The notes beneath the pieces are model-generated. The model was not told the origin of the DNA. It ran no database searches and was given only the letters and a program-made list of their open reading frames with translations. Shown in pieces: positions 16,611 to 25,145 of a DNA stretch of 38,472 nt. A program made the translations under genes and the position numbers. Each line of letters opens with the position of its first letter. Positions within the stretch are counted from its first letter, which is position 1. Origin of the DNA: Candidatus Roizmanbacteria bacterium GW2011_GWA2_35_19 (GTDB taxonomy: Bacteria; Patescibacteriota; Microgenomatia; UBA1406; GWC2-37-13); NCBI GenBank assembly GCA_000990565.1, contig LBQC01000006.1:1-38472 (forward strand). The letters run 5' to 3'.

Positions 16611-17418
16611 TAAATACTATGTCTCCATCTAAGTCCGTCCGTTTAATTTTAATATTTTGGGCCTTAAGATAATCTAAAACTTCGTGGGTAGGATGACCAT
16701 AAGAATTATTTTTTGAAACACTTATCACAGCGTAGTCAGGGTCTGCCAATCGCAAAAACTTTTTATTTAAACTGTATTTTGAGCCATGATGGGGAATTTT
16801 AATAACATTAAATTTTTCAATAGACAGTCTTGACAGTCTGCTAAGAATTTTTGAGGTGATATCCCCCGTATACAACAGTCTAAAGCCGTTTAATTCGAGT
16901 GAAAAAACCATAGAAAGGTCATTTGGGTCGGCGGACGTAAATAATCTAACTGGCCAGTAAAAAACAATCCGTCCGTTACTAATGTTAATTAGATCCTTAT
17001 AATAAGCAGAAATAGAATAGATATTATTTTTTATTATTATATTTTTCAATTCAAGCGGAAGTTTTTTTTTACCGTCTAATTCGTTAATAATAATTCTATT
17101 AATTTTATAGTACTTAACAACAGATGAAAGTCCTCCATAATGGTCTTTCTGAGGATGACTGATAATAACAAGTTCAATTTTTTTATCAAAGGCAGGCATA
17201 TATTTACCTAGACAGTTAACAACTTTTGAGTCGGGTCCGGCATCTATTAAGATATCGACATGATTTAGCCGTACATAACTTGCATCTCCCTGACCCACAT
17301 TGCAAAAAACAACTTTATTAATATTACTACTGCTTCTTAAATGTATAGTCATCAATACAAACAAAGAAAGCAACGTCGCAAGTAAAATAGATCGAGCCGT
17401 AACAGGGGACTCTTCCAT
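16597..17418 (-). CDS. ComEC C-terminal metallo-beta-lactamase-like domain protein
   Basis: 'VVFCNVGQGDASYVRLNHVDILIDAGPDS...IISHPQKDHYGGLSSV...IPHHGSKYS...NSYGHPTHEVLDYL'. Confidence 0.85.
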   Translation of the reverse strand: MEESPVTARSILLATLLSLFVLMTIHLRSSSNINKVVFCNVGQGDASYVRLNHVDILIDAGPDSKVVNCLGKYMPAFDKKIELVIISHPQKDHYGGLSSVVKYYKINRIIINELDGKKKLPLELKNIIIKNNIYSISAYYKDLINISNGRIVFYWPVRLFTSADPNDLSMVFSLELNGFRLLYTGDITSKILSRLSRLSIEKFNVIKIPHHGSKYSLNKKFLRLADPDYAVISVSKNNSYGHPTHEVLDYLKAQNIKIKRTDLDGDIVFKLPN

Positions 17419-18200
17419 TAGAATTTAAAGAAAATAAACGGTAATTTTGACAGAGTTTCAACTACAAAAATGAGATAACTTAGTAGTCCATAACATATTA
17501 AAGACGGTATATAACCTAAGAAATAGTTAATTTTGCCCAAAATTGCTGTCAAAAAACCGAAGATCATAAGGGGAGCAATGATTCCTGAGACAAAAAGATT
17601 AGAAATAGGTGCAATTATAGATACTTGTTTAAAATAAATGAAAATAATCGGGGTAGTGAATATTTGCGCAGCAAGAGAAACCCTTAAATCCTTACACACT
17701 GACCATTTAGAAGAAGATCTACCAAATAAAATTATTCCGAAAGTTGCTCCATAAGACAACCAAAGAGAAATTGTTGTAAGCCATAAAGGAAAAAAAATAC
17801 CAATAAATATTATGGATAAAATAAGAGAATAAATTACAAAATATTTTCTTCCATATAAAATTGCAACAGACGTTAACAAGCCCATAATGGCGGCTCTGAT
17901 TATTGGGGCCTCAGGACCTACAAAAATAACGAAGAAAATAATACTTAGTATGGTTATCAGTATAGACACCAATTTGCCAAGATTCTTAGTAAGCGAGCTT
18001 ATTATTACTGTTAATAGGGTAATATTTATACCTGATAAAACGACTATATGGAGCAATCCAACAGTCCTTAGACTTTCATAAAATTCTTTTGAAGTCTTTA
18101 GGTTGGTGCCAAAAATTATTCCGCTTAATAGCGAAGAGTGCGGCTCTGGAAGATAGGCGTTAAAAACCGGCAGAAAAATTTCCGGATGTGGAATACTCAA
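17418..18200 (-). CDS. comEC: ComEC/Rec2 competence membrane domain
   Basis: 'LLSGIIFGTNLKTSKEFYESLRTVGLLHIVVLSGINITLL..', 'GPEAPIIRAAIMGLL'; multi-TM. Confidence 0.85.
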   Translation of the reverse strand: MSIPHPEIFLPVFNAYLPEPHSSLLSGIIFGTNLKTSKEFYESLRTVGLLHIVVLSGINITLLTVIISSLTKNLGKLVSILITILSIIFFVIFVGPEAPIIRAAIMGLLTSVAILYGRKYFVIYSLILSIIFIGIFFPLWLTTISLWLSYGATFGIILFGRSSSKWSVCKDLRVSLAAQIFTTPIIFIYFKQVSIIAPISNLFVSGIIAPLMIFGFLTAILGKINYFLGYIPSLICYGLLSYLIFVVETLSKLPFIFFKF

Positions 18201-18859
18201 AGCTCAATCAAATTTTTAATGTTTTCAAAGACACTTTTGCTCATAATTTTTTTAATAATAAGTTCATCTAAAGCCTTAAAAGGTCGATTGTTGATTATTT
18301 TTTCTCCGGTGATTTTACCGACCCCCGGTAGGGTATCGAGCTCTTCAAAAGACGCGGAATTTATATTAATTAATTCATTGTTAAGGGCTGATTTATCCTG
18401 AGCGAAGCCGAAGGATTGCTGACTACTAATTGTGTTATTTACGGCTTGAGGGTTTTCAGAAAAGTAACCATTATCGACCTCCCATATTGAAGGGATATAT
18501 ATTTTTTCTTGATCAGATAAAATCCTAGCTTGATTAAAATTTCGATAAAAAAATTTATTATCAGCATTTTCTGTTAAACCACCAGCCTTCCCTATGACAT
18601 TATTTAATCTTTCACCGGGCGTAACTTCATATACGTCGGGTTTATTTACCTCTCCGCTGACGTCAACGAATATTTTCTGAGTATTTTGATTTACATATAC
18701 TGGTATTTCCTCATCATCAATTGAAGTTTTATTATTTACCAAATATATAGCCATTGAAATGACGGTAAGGACAATGGAAAAAATTATTAAAACAATCTCG
18801 ACGATATATTTCTTAATTGTTTTTGATTTCAATAATTCGAAAAAATTACTTTCTCCCAT
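18197..18859 (-). CDS. comEA: ComEA-like DNA-binding competence protein (SLBB + HhH)
   Basis: TM anchor, 'IFVDVSGEVNKPDVYEVTPGERLNNVIGKAGGL', 'ININSASFEELDTLPGVGKITGEKIINNRPF'. Confidence 0.85.
   Translation of the reverse strand: MGESNFFELLKSKTIKKYIVEIVLIIFSIVLTVISMAIYLVNNKTSIDDEEIPVYVNQNTQKIFVDVSGEVNKPDVYEVTPGERLNNVIGKAGGLTENADNKFFYRNFNQARILSDQEKIYIPSIWEVDNGYFSENPQAVNNTISSQQSFGFAQDKSALNNELININSASFEELDTLPGVGKITGEKIINNRPFKALDELIIKKIMSKSVFENIKNLIEL
18396..18415. repeat. short element TCCTGAGCGAAGCCGAAGGA inside comEA (QSFGFAQDK)
   Basis: Imperfect palindrome in frame in the linker between the SLBB-like and HhH regions; resembles the 24585 and 28660-28695 motifs. Confidence 0.65.
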
Positions 18860-18993
18860 ATATTGACTTGGAACTTTATGAACTTTAAAAACTTTATAAA
18901 CTATATGGTCTAGTTTGTCTATGGACTATATGCTACAAAGCAGGGTTTTTGGATGATATTAATGACCTAATATTTATGAAGGACCACTTTTAA

Positions 18994-20013
18994 TCAATCA
19001 TCATTCCGGCTAAATTTTTTTATGACGTAGATTGTCAATGTAACAACAATAATAAAACCGAAAAGAAGCTTAAAAGGAAAAGCGAAAAATGAGCTTGATG
19101 CAAAAATCGTCGGTGAATTTTCACCGAATGTGATATTTGTCGATAAATTATATAAACCGACAAAAAAGCCATTAAATATTAAAGACGAATTACCGTCATT
19201 GATAGAAGCGCTTGGAGTAGCCTGCCCGCCATTGGCTTCGCCTGCAGGCGATGGCAGGCGGGCTTCAATCAATCTTTGCGACTGGGCTAAAATATTTTTC
19301 GGAATGATCTCATGAGTTGAAGTTTCACCGAAATTTCCTCTTAGGGAGATTTTTCCTTCGGGCTTAATTAAGTTATTTCCCTTGTTTTCAACAATAAGCA
19401 TCAATGGAACCTTATCAAAGCTATCAAAAATCTTTACAACCTTACCAAATAAATTAAGCTTAAATCTGCTGAGTATTTCAAAAATAGCAATTTTAGGCTT
19501 GACTTCGACAATTCCGGACTCGGTTACGGTAATCAAAATATTAGAAGCGATTGTAGCCTTGGCGCGAGAAGATGCGACTCCTTCAAGCGTGGGCGGGGGA
19601 ACAGTCTTTGCAAGAAGAGAATAGTAATAGTCTCCCTCTGGTGCTCCATCAGGCACTCTTATTCGGAGTAATAACTGTTGCTTTTCTCCAGTTTTTAAGA
19701 AAAACGATTGATTTAGTTGAAGATCGGCATTGTCTAAGTAAAAGCGCACGGGACCCTCAAGAGTTGATTTTAAGCTAATTTGACCGAGATTATCTTTCGG
19801 CTCAAAGCTGACGACTTCGGCTTCAATAATAGTCGGATCGCCGGAATTTTCTAATGAATAGGCGACCATGATCGATTTTCCCGGCTTAATAAACACTTCA
19901 AGGAGGGGAGGAGAGATAGACAAACTGACCTGTTGAGCAAAAGAGTGACTAGTGGCTAGTGAATAGGGAATAGTTAAAAGCAAAATCGCAAATATAATGT
20001 TTTTTAATTTCAT
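18994..20013 (-). CDS. DUF916-like secreted protein with C-terminal TM
   Basis: Signal peptide; 'LSISPPLLEVFIKPGKSIMVAYSLENSGD'; C-terminal TM 'KLLFGFIIVVTLTIYVIKKF'; resembles the 12960..14003 product in layout. Confidence 0.6.
   Translation of the reverse strand: MKLKNIIFAILLLTIPYSLATSHSFAQQVSLSISPPLLEVFIKPGKSIMVAYSLENSGDPTIIEAEVVSFEPKDNLGQISLKSTLEGPVRFYLDNADLQLNQSFFLKTGEKQQLLLRIRVPDGAPEGDYYYSLLAKTVPPPTLEGVASSRAKATIASNILITVTESGIVEVKPKIAIFEILSRFKLNLFGKVVKIFDSFDKVPLMLIVENKGNNLIKPEGKISLRGNFGETSTHEIIPKNILAQSQRLIEARLPSPAGEANGGQATPSASINDGNSSLIFNGFFVGLYNLSTNITFGENSPTIFASSSFFAFPFKLLFGFIIVVTLTIYVIKKFSRNDD
19221..19263. repeat. GC-rich palindromic element inside ORF 18994..20013
   Basis: cctgcccgccattggcttcgcctgcaggcgatggcaggcggg; perfect core CGCCTGCAGGCG (19239-19250). 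Confidence 0.75.
19943..19974. repeat. F4-family (CACTAGTGGCTAGTG) repeat inside a signal peptide
   Basis: gagtgactagtggctagtgaatagggaatagt; relatives at 20025-20061 and 26452-26474. Confidence 0.6.
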
Positions 20014-20024
20014 ATTGTGTTTTT

Positions 20025-20061
20025 CTAGTCACTAACCACTAATCACTAGTCACTAATAACT
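20025..20061. repeat. F4-family repeat, intergenic, also supplies a stop codon
   Basis: ctagtcactaaccactaatcactagtcactaataact; TAG stop of ORF 20053 lies inside. Confidence 0.65.
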
Positions 20062-20790
20062 CGGCGTGGCTACAAAACTTACGACCGTTTGATAACTGCC
20101 TGCCGGTTGAATTGGTGAGATATTAGCTTTAAAAGTTAGCGTAGCTTGACGGCTTGTTGACACATTGGAGCTTGACATTATTACGGCCGGCGCCTCAGCC
20201 AAGAGTCGATCGGGGAAAGGTCTAAAGTGGCTTGATGATGTAAAGTCAGCTGGGATATCATTACCGGCCATATTGTAGCCAAACCCGTATGCGGAAGCAG
20301 AATCCCAAAGTTTAGCCGTCGATTCCGTGCAGGTTTCGGTCCCTCCATTACAACTAGTATCGACAATTGCATTTCCTGAAAGAGTTTTAAGAGGCGACTC
20401 TTCGATCGTTGTCACTTGGTACTGTCCGGCCGATCCAAATGCAACCGTCAGCACTGTGTATGCGGTTGACGGAGTGTTAGGAAGTAAAGAACCAAGATCA
20501 ATATTAATATCTGATATTGAAAATCTAAATGGAATTACCGAATGTAGATATTGAAATCCGGCCTTAACAACATATCCACTTGAAGAAAACTGCCCGGCCG
20601 CCAGCTGGCCAATCGTATCTGATAGTTTATAACCGGACGAGGACTTATCTCCTGCGGCCGAAGAGGTATTAGCCGATTCAATTATAAATCTAGTTGACTC
20701 CATGTTAATGGCATGAACCTTTCCCTCACTTGTCATTCCGAGAAGGAAAGAAGCGACGACGAGGAATCTAGTAATGACAAAGAATCTCAT
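20053..20790 (-). CDS. secreted surface protein, C-terminus related to the 14043..15572 product
   Basis: Signal peptide; 'YGFGYNMAGND', '..IQPAGSYQTVVSFVATPSY' parallels 'VGFGYSLENQSG', 'TQPAGYYYNKVKYTAVPTF'. Confidence 0.6.
   Translation of the reverse strand: MRFFVITRFLVVASFLLGMTSEGKVHAINMESTRFIIESANTSSAAGDKSSSGYKLSDTIGQLAAGQFSSSGYVVKAGFQYLHSVIPFRFSISDINIDLGSLLPNTPSTAYTVLTVAFGSAGQYQVTTIEESPLKTLSGNAIVDTSCNGGTETCTESTAKLWDSASAYGFGYNMAGNDIPADFTSSSHFRPFPDRLLAEAPAVIMSSSNVSTSRQATLTFKANISPIQPAGSYQTVVSFVATPSY
20732..20778. repeat. GTCATTCCGAG..CTAGTAATGAC element encoding a signal peptide
   Basis: GTCATT/AATGAC termini; translated on minus as VITRFLVVASFLLGMT. Confidence 0.7.
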
Positions 20791-21437
20791 TTCTGTTTTT
20801 CAAATTTTTCAATTAATTTTTCCATTCTAGAGGCGGATTTTTTAATAATGTTAAGCTCATGGTCTCCGACGTAGTTTTCTACCGCCTCCTTGATGTTTTT
20901 TATATGATTCTTAAGTAATAAGGAAATAAATAGAAATGTATCTTCCTGAAACTTTTGACTTTTGACTTTTGACTTTTGACTTTCTATATGTTCTTGCCCC
21001 ATATACATAGCAAAAGGAGTGATGAAAGCCAAAGAAATGATAGGTAATAATGCTTTAATGTCTTGATTCTGAGGCAGATTCAATAGAAAAAAAGTTATAA
21101 GAGCAATCGTCGAGGTAACTGAAATAACTGGCTCAAGTATGAGCGATAATGAAAATAGAAGAAAATATATAAGAAAGAAGAATGGAGAAGATAACCCACC
21201 TGTTGAATTAACGATTCCCAGGACGATTAAGGTGAATACGACCGATTCGGCAAGGCGCGAGTAAATAGACTTTTCGATAAACATTTTTTTTGTCAGGTAT
21301 AGAAAAATAAATAATCCGGCTGAAATTTGAAGCTCATATTGAGCCAAACTAGTCTTAGGATAGATAAAACCAAGAACCATAGCCAGAATTAAAATCAGAG
21401 AGTGAGTAATTTCTTTTGACATAATATAAATATACAA
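20787..21437 (-). CDS. integral membrane protein, sensor-kinase N-terminal-like
   Basis: Several TM helices, 'NSTGGLSSPFFFLIYFLL' resembling RegB-type sensor domains; no kinase domain in the ORF. Confidence 0.45.
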   Translation of the reverse strand: MYIYIMSKEITHSLILILAMVLGFIYPKTSLAQYELQISAGLFIFLYLTKKMFIEKSIYSRLAESVVFTLIVLGIVNSTGGLSSPFFFLIYFLLFSLSLILEPVISVTSTIALITFFLLNLPQNQDIKALLPIISLAFITPFAMYMGQEHIESQKSKVKSQKFQEDTFLFISLLLKNHIKNIKEAVENYVGDHELNIIKKSASRMEKLIEKFEKQK

Positions 21438-21551
21438 TAATAAAACTCTAAATACTAAATCCTAAGTTCCAAACAATTTAAGATTTATTTGGTTATTCGA
21501 ATTTAGAATTTAGTGCTTAAATAGTATTATTGTGTTACAATATAAAAAATC

Positions 21552-21749
21552 ATGGACAATAAACAGATTAGAAATAATGTTGGTCAGGACATAGTTGATG
21601 AGTTAAAAAAGGTAAGCTGGCCATCTCGCAAAGACACAATTAGACTTACATCAATTGTCATCGGAGTCTCCTTGATAATTGGATTGTATGTAGGTATAAT
21701 AGATGTCTTGTTAGCAAAAGGACTAGAGTTTGTGACTAAGTTTCGATAA
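21552..21749 (+). CDS. secE: preprotein translocase subunit SecE
   Basis: 'VDELKKVSWPSRKDTIRLTSIVIGVSLIIGLYVGIIDVLL'; upstream of nusG. Confidence 0.95.
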   Translation: MDNKQIRNNVGQDIVDELKKVSWPSRKDTIRLTSIVIGVSLIIGLYVGIIDVLLAKGLEFVTKFR

Positions 21750-21784
21750 AAGTTATTCGTATTTAGAATTTAGGGTTTATTTTA

Positions 21785-22372
21785 ATGAATCAGCAACAAA
21801 TTGCCGAAGAACAAAAAGTAGTCGAAAATATTACCAAAACTGTAGATCCTGCAGCAAAGTGGTATGTCATACATATTCAAACTAGCTACGAGCAAAGAGT
21901 TAAGCAAGCGCTTGAGCAAAGAGTAAAATCTTTAGGTGTTGAAGATAAGATTTTTGATGTTGTTATCCCAACCCGAGAAATAGTCGTCGTCAAAAAAGGT
22001 AAAAAAACTAAAACTACTGAGAAAGTTTTTCCCGGATATATTCTCATTAGAATGATATTAAATGATGATTCATGGTTAGTGGTAAGGACAACTGAAGGTG
22101 TAACTGGATTTGTAGGAGCAGGACTTAAGCCAACGCCGATTTCAGAGCGAGAAGTTGATGCTATCATGAAATTCGTTACTCAAGAGCAACCGAAGTTTAA
22201 AACTAAGTTTTCAGTTGGTGAAGCGGTCAAGATTACAGAGGGGCCATTTGCTGACTTCTTGGGAACTGTTGAGGCACTTGACGAGCAAAGAGGCAAGGTT
22301 AAGGTCTTAGTCTCAATATTTGATCGTGAAACACCGGTTGAGTTAGATTTTTTGCAAGTTACTAAACTTTGA
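21785..22372 (+). CDS. nusG: transcription termination/antitermination protein NusG
   Basis: 'KWYVIHIQTSYEQRVKQAL..', 'VFPGYILIRM', KOW 'VKITEGPFADFLGTVEALDEQRGKVKVLVSIFDRETPVELDF'. Confidence 0.97.
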   Translation: MNQQQIAEEQKVVENITKTVDPAAKWYVIHIQTSYEQRVKQALEQRVKSLGVEDKIFDVVIPTREIVVVKKGKKTKTTEKVFPGYILIRMILNDDSWLVVRTTEGVTGFVGAGLKPTPISEREVDAIMKFVTQEQPKFKTKFSVGEAVKITEGPFADFLGTVEALDEQRGKVKVLVSIFDRETPVELDFLQVTKL

Positions 22373-22375
22373 AAA

Positions 22376-22498
22376 TAGAAGAAAGGTATAGAAACAAGTT
22401 AAGAAGTTAGAAGATAGAAATTAGAAAGGTAGAATCTATCCTCCTTTTTCCATTTTCCTAACTCGTTTCCAAGCCCAATTACCATTTTCCAATTTAAA
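22376..22498. repeat. F1-family repeat, nusG-rplK intergenic
   Basis: tagaaacaagttaagaagttag ... cctaactcgtttccaagcc; imperfect hairpin arms. Confidence 0.7.
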
Positions 22499-22500
22499 AT

Positions 22501-22926
22501 ATGGCTAAGAAAGTAAAAACAATCATTAAGTTAAATTTACCAGCAGGGGAGGCAACTCCAGCTCCTCCAGTTGGTCCGGCTTTAGGTCAGCATGGGATTC
22601 CAATCATGGAATTCATAAAGGAATATAATGCTAAGACGGCCAAGATGAAAGGTGATGTTGTACCAGCTGTAATTACGGTCTATGAAGACAGAAGTTTTAC
22701 TTTCATTACAAAACTGGCACCAGTCTCAGCCTTAATAAAAAAGAAAATTGCCTTACAAAAAGGATCTGGAAAACCAAATACGGAAAAAGTTGGGAAACTA
22801 ACTAAGGTGCAAGTTGAAGAAATCGCCAAATTAAAATTAGCGGATTTAAATACCGATGATGTTGCCTCCGGTGCCAAAATTGTGGCCGGCACAGCAAGAT
22901 CAATGGGAGTAGATGTTGAAAATTAA
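22501..22926 (+). CDS. rplK: 50S ribosomal protein L11
   Basis: '[38 protein letters not shown]'. Confidence 0.98.
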   Translation: MAKKVKTIIKLNLPAGEATPAPPVGPALGQHGIPIMEFIKEYNAKTAKMKGDVVPAVITVYEDRSFTFITKLAPVSALIKKKIALQKGSGKPNTEKVGKLTKVQVEEIAKLKLADLNTDDVASGAKIVAGTARSMGVDVEN

Positions 22927-23052
22927 TAATTGACGGTAGAGAATAGACGGTAGAAGATAGTATTTAGAGTGTGGAGGATGGATGATAGAAAGTCCATTTT
23001 CTATCATCTAACTTCAAAAAACTATCCTCAACTTTCAATCATCTACAGTCTA
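22926..23052. repeat. F2-family repeat, rplK-rplA intergenic
   Basis: gacggtagagaatagacggtagaagatag...gatgatagaaagtccattttctatcatc...caatcatctacagtc. Confidence 0.7.
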
Positions 23053-23066
23053 GACATTTTTATAAT

Positions 23067-23778
23067 ATGGGTAAAGTAAAAACTAGAATTCTTGGGAACG
23101 AAGAGGTCGAGGAAAAGCAAAAAAAAGAGCAAAAGCTCTGCCAAGGCTTCTGAGGTCAAGGAAAAGAAAGCTAAAAAAATAGTTGTAAAACTAAGGGGAA
23201 AAAAATACTTAGCCGTCAAAAAATTAGTAGACAAAACAAAAACATATCTCTTAAAAGATGCCGTCGATATGTTAAAGAAAATGAAGACAGCAAAGTTTGA
23301 TGAATCGGTTGAGATTCACATTGTTGTTGATGGGACGGGTCTTAAGGGAGAATTGGAGCTTCCTCATTCAACCGGAAAACAAGTGAAGGTCGCCGTAGTT
23401 GATGAAAAATTATTAGGTGAGCTTGAAAAGGGTAGAATGGACTTTGATATTTTAGTTACCCATCCTTCTTTTATGCCAAAACTTGCAAAATTTGCCAAAG
23501 TATTAGGTCCAAAAGGATTGATGCCTAATCCAAAAGCTGGGACAATATCGACAAAACCGGAAGATATTGTTAAAAAATTCAGTCGTGGAGTTATGAGATG
23601 GAAAACTGAGCCAAAATTTCCACTTATTCACCAGATGATTGGAAAGATTTCATTTCCAGAAAAAAATTTAGTAGAGAATGCAGTTAAATTTATTGAGGTA
23701 GTAGGTAAAAAACACATACTGAAGGCTTATATTAAATCTACAATGAGCCCCTCTATAAAACTTGATCTTCAGAGATAA
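23067..23778 (+). CDS. rplA: 50S ribosomal protein L1, apparently frameshifted near its N-terminus
   Basis: Main frame 23092.. encodes the L1 body ('LGPKGLMPNPKAGTI'). ATG at 23067 opens 'MGKVKTRILGNEEVEEKQKKEQK..' in another frame, which stops at 23153; the frames join if the A8 run 23119-23126 loses one nt. Confidence 0.85.
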
Positions 23779-23875
23779 TAAGTCCATAAAGTTGAAAGTC
23801 TATAAAAGAAATAAAGATGTTTTAACATTGACTTTATAGACCTTAAGGGCTTGATGGACTTTATAGACTAAAGCA
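23779..23875. repeat. F3-family (GACTTTATGGACTTT) repeat between convergent genes
   Basis: agtccataaagttgaaagtctataaaag ... gactttatagacc...gatggactttatagact; inverted. Confidence 0.65.
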
Positions 23876-23877
23876 GT

Positions 23878-24579
23878 TTAGATCTTAAATCTTCTCTTCG
23901 CAAGATCAACTATAATATCGGAGGAATCTTCGATTGTGAGGTTCGGGCCGGTCCTTAGCACCATATCATAATGATGAGCCTTTTTATGGTTATGATTATA
24001 TAGTGCTTCGATAAAACGTCTTCTTTCTTCATCTGACTCATTGATTCTTTTTATGGCTTCATTTCGGGATATATCTTCGTAAGTCATTTCCCAGGTAATT
24101 CTTTGATTCATATCACAGATAATTCTGATTTTCAAAGAATGGGGGAAGATAAAATTAGCGCCACGTCCCAAAATAATTGCATATCCTTTTTGACCGATTA
24201 ATGATAGAACTTTAATTAAGTGGCGATAGTATCCGGACATATTTATAAATCGTCTACCGAAGACTTCAGTAACGAGTTCATCAACTAATGGAAGTTTTTT
24301 TTCATCAATAGACTTTATTAATTTTTTTTCAAGATGGGCTTCTTTAGCGATCTCATCAATTATCTCCTGATCATACACATGCCACGGGTCACCAAGCCTC
24401 TTGGCTATAAGATTTGCGATCGCCTTGCCACCGGAGCCCATCTCACGAGAGATCGTAATAATTGGCAAAGGTCCTTTAGGAGTCACTTTTTCATACTGTG
24501 GAAAAGCTAGTTTTGGGAGATTTTGTGAAATAAGCTCGTAAAGCCTTTTCATAGAACAAATTATAGCATAGTTGCTCAC
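23878..24579 (-). CDS. cytidylate kinase-like family protein
   Basis: 'ITISREMGSGGKAIANLIAKRLGDPWHVYDQEIIDEIAKEAHL', 'ILGRGANFI'. Confidence 0.8.
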   Translation of the reverse strand: MSNYAIICSMKRLYELISQNLPKLAFPQYEKVTPKGPLPIITISREMGSGGKAIANLIAKRLGDPWHVYDQEIIDEIAKEAHLEKKLIKSIDEKKLPLVDELVTEVFGRRFINMSGYYRHLIKVLSLIGQKGYAIILGRGANFIFPHSLKIRIICDMNQRITWEMTYEDISRNEAIKRINESDEERRRFIEALYNHNHKKAHHYDMVLRTGPNLTIEDSSDIIVDLAKRRFKI

Positions 24580-25144
24580 GTTCTGTCATCCTGAGCGCGG
24601 GAACGAAGTGACCGAGTCGAAGGATCCAGAGTATGTTAAACTTTTATTTATGGATAAAATGGGAAGATTAGTAATGAGGACGAGTGAATTCTGGCAATAC
24701 TTATCTAAAAATCAAAAAGACCTAATTCTTGAAGGACAGTACTTGATGGAAGATATCATAAAAGACAATGCCTATCAGTTTAAAGACTATTCTTTTTTGG
24801 TTTTTCCTTTTGCAAAGGCCTATGAAGGATTTTTAAAACAACTTTTCAAAGATATTAAGTTTATTTCCCGACTTGATTATATCTCAGATCATTTACGCCT
24901 GGGAAAGCTAATGTCACCTAATCTGATTAGAAAATTGGGGGAAAGATCACTTTACGAGAAGATAAGAATAAAGACAAATACGGAATTAGCTGACAAAATT
25001 TGGCATGTCTGGAAAACAGGCCGAAACCAAATCTTTCACTATTTTCCTCATAACTTGAGAGCGGTCAGTTTTACTGAAGCGTCATTGATTATAAACGAAA
25101 TATTAAAAACAATGGAAGAAGCACACCAAAAACTTTATATTTAA
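24572..25144 (+). CDS. HEPN-like protein (RnlA/LsoA-reminiscent); probable start at 24651
   Basis: 'FAKAYEGFLKQLFKDIKFI' ... 'GRNQIFHYFPHN' carries an R-x4-H motif. The upstream part (MLTFCHPERGNEVTESKDPEYVKLLF) is largely repeat-derived. Confidence 0.5.
   Translation: MLTFCHPERGNEVTESKDPEYVKLLFMDKMGRLVMRTSEFWQYLSKNQKDLILEGQYLMEDIIKDNAYQFKDYSFLVFPFAKAYEGFLKQLFKDIKFISRLDYISDHLRLGKLMSPNLIRKLGERSLYEKIRIKTNTELADKIWHVWKTGRNQIFHYFPHNLRAVSFTEASLIINEILKTMEEAHQKLYI
24585..24627. repeat. GTCATCCTGAGCG..AAGGATCC element
   Basis: gtcatcctgagcgcgggaacgaagtgaccgagtcgaaggatcc, just upstream of the probable ATG at 24651. Confidence 0.7.
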
Positions 25145-25145
25145 A

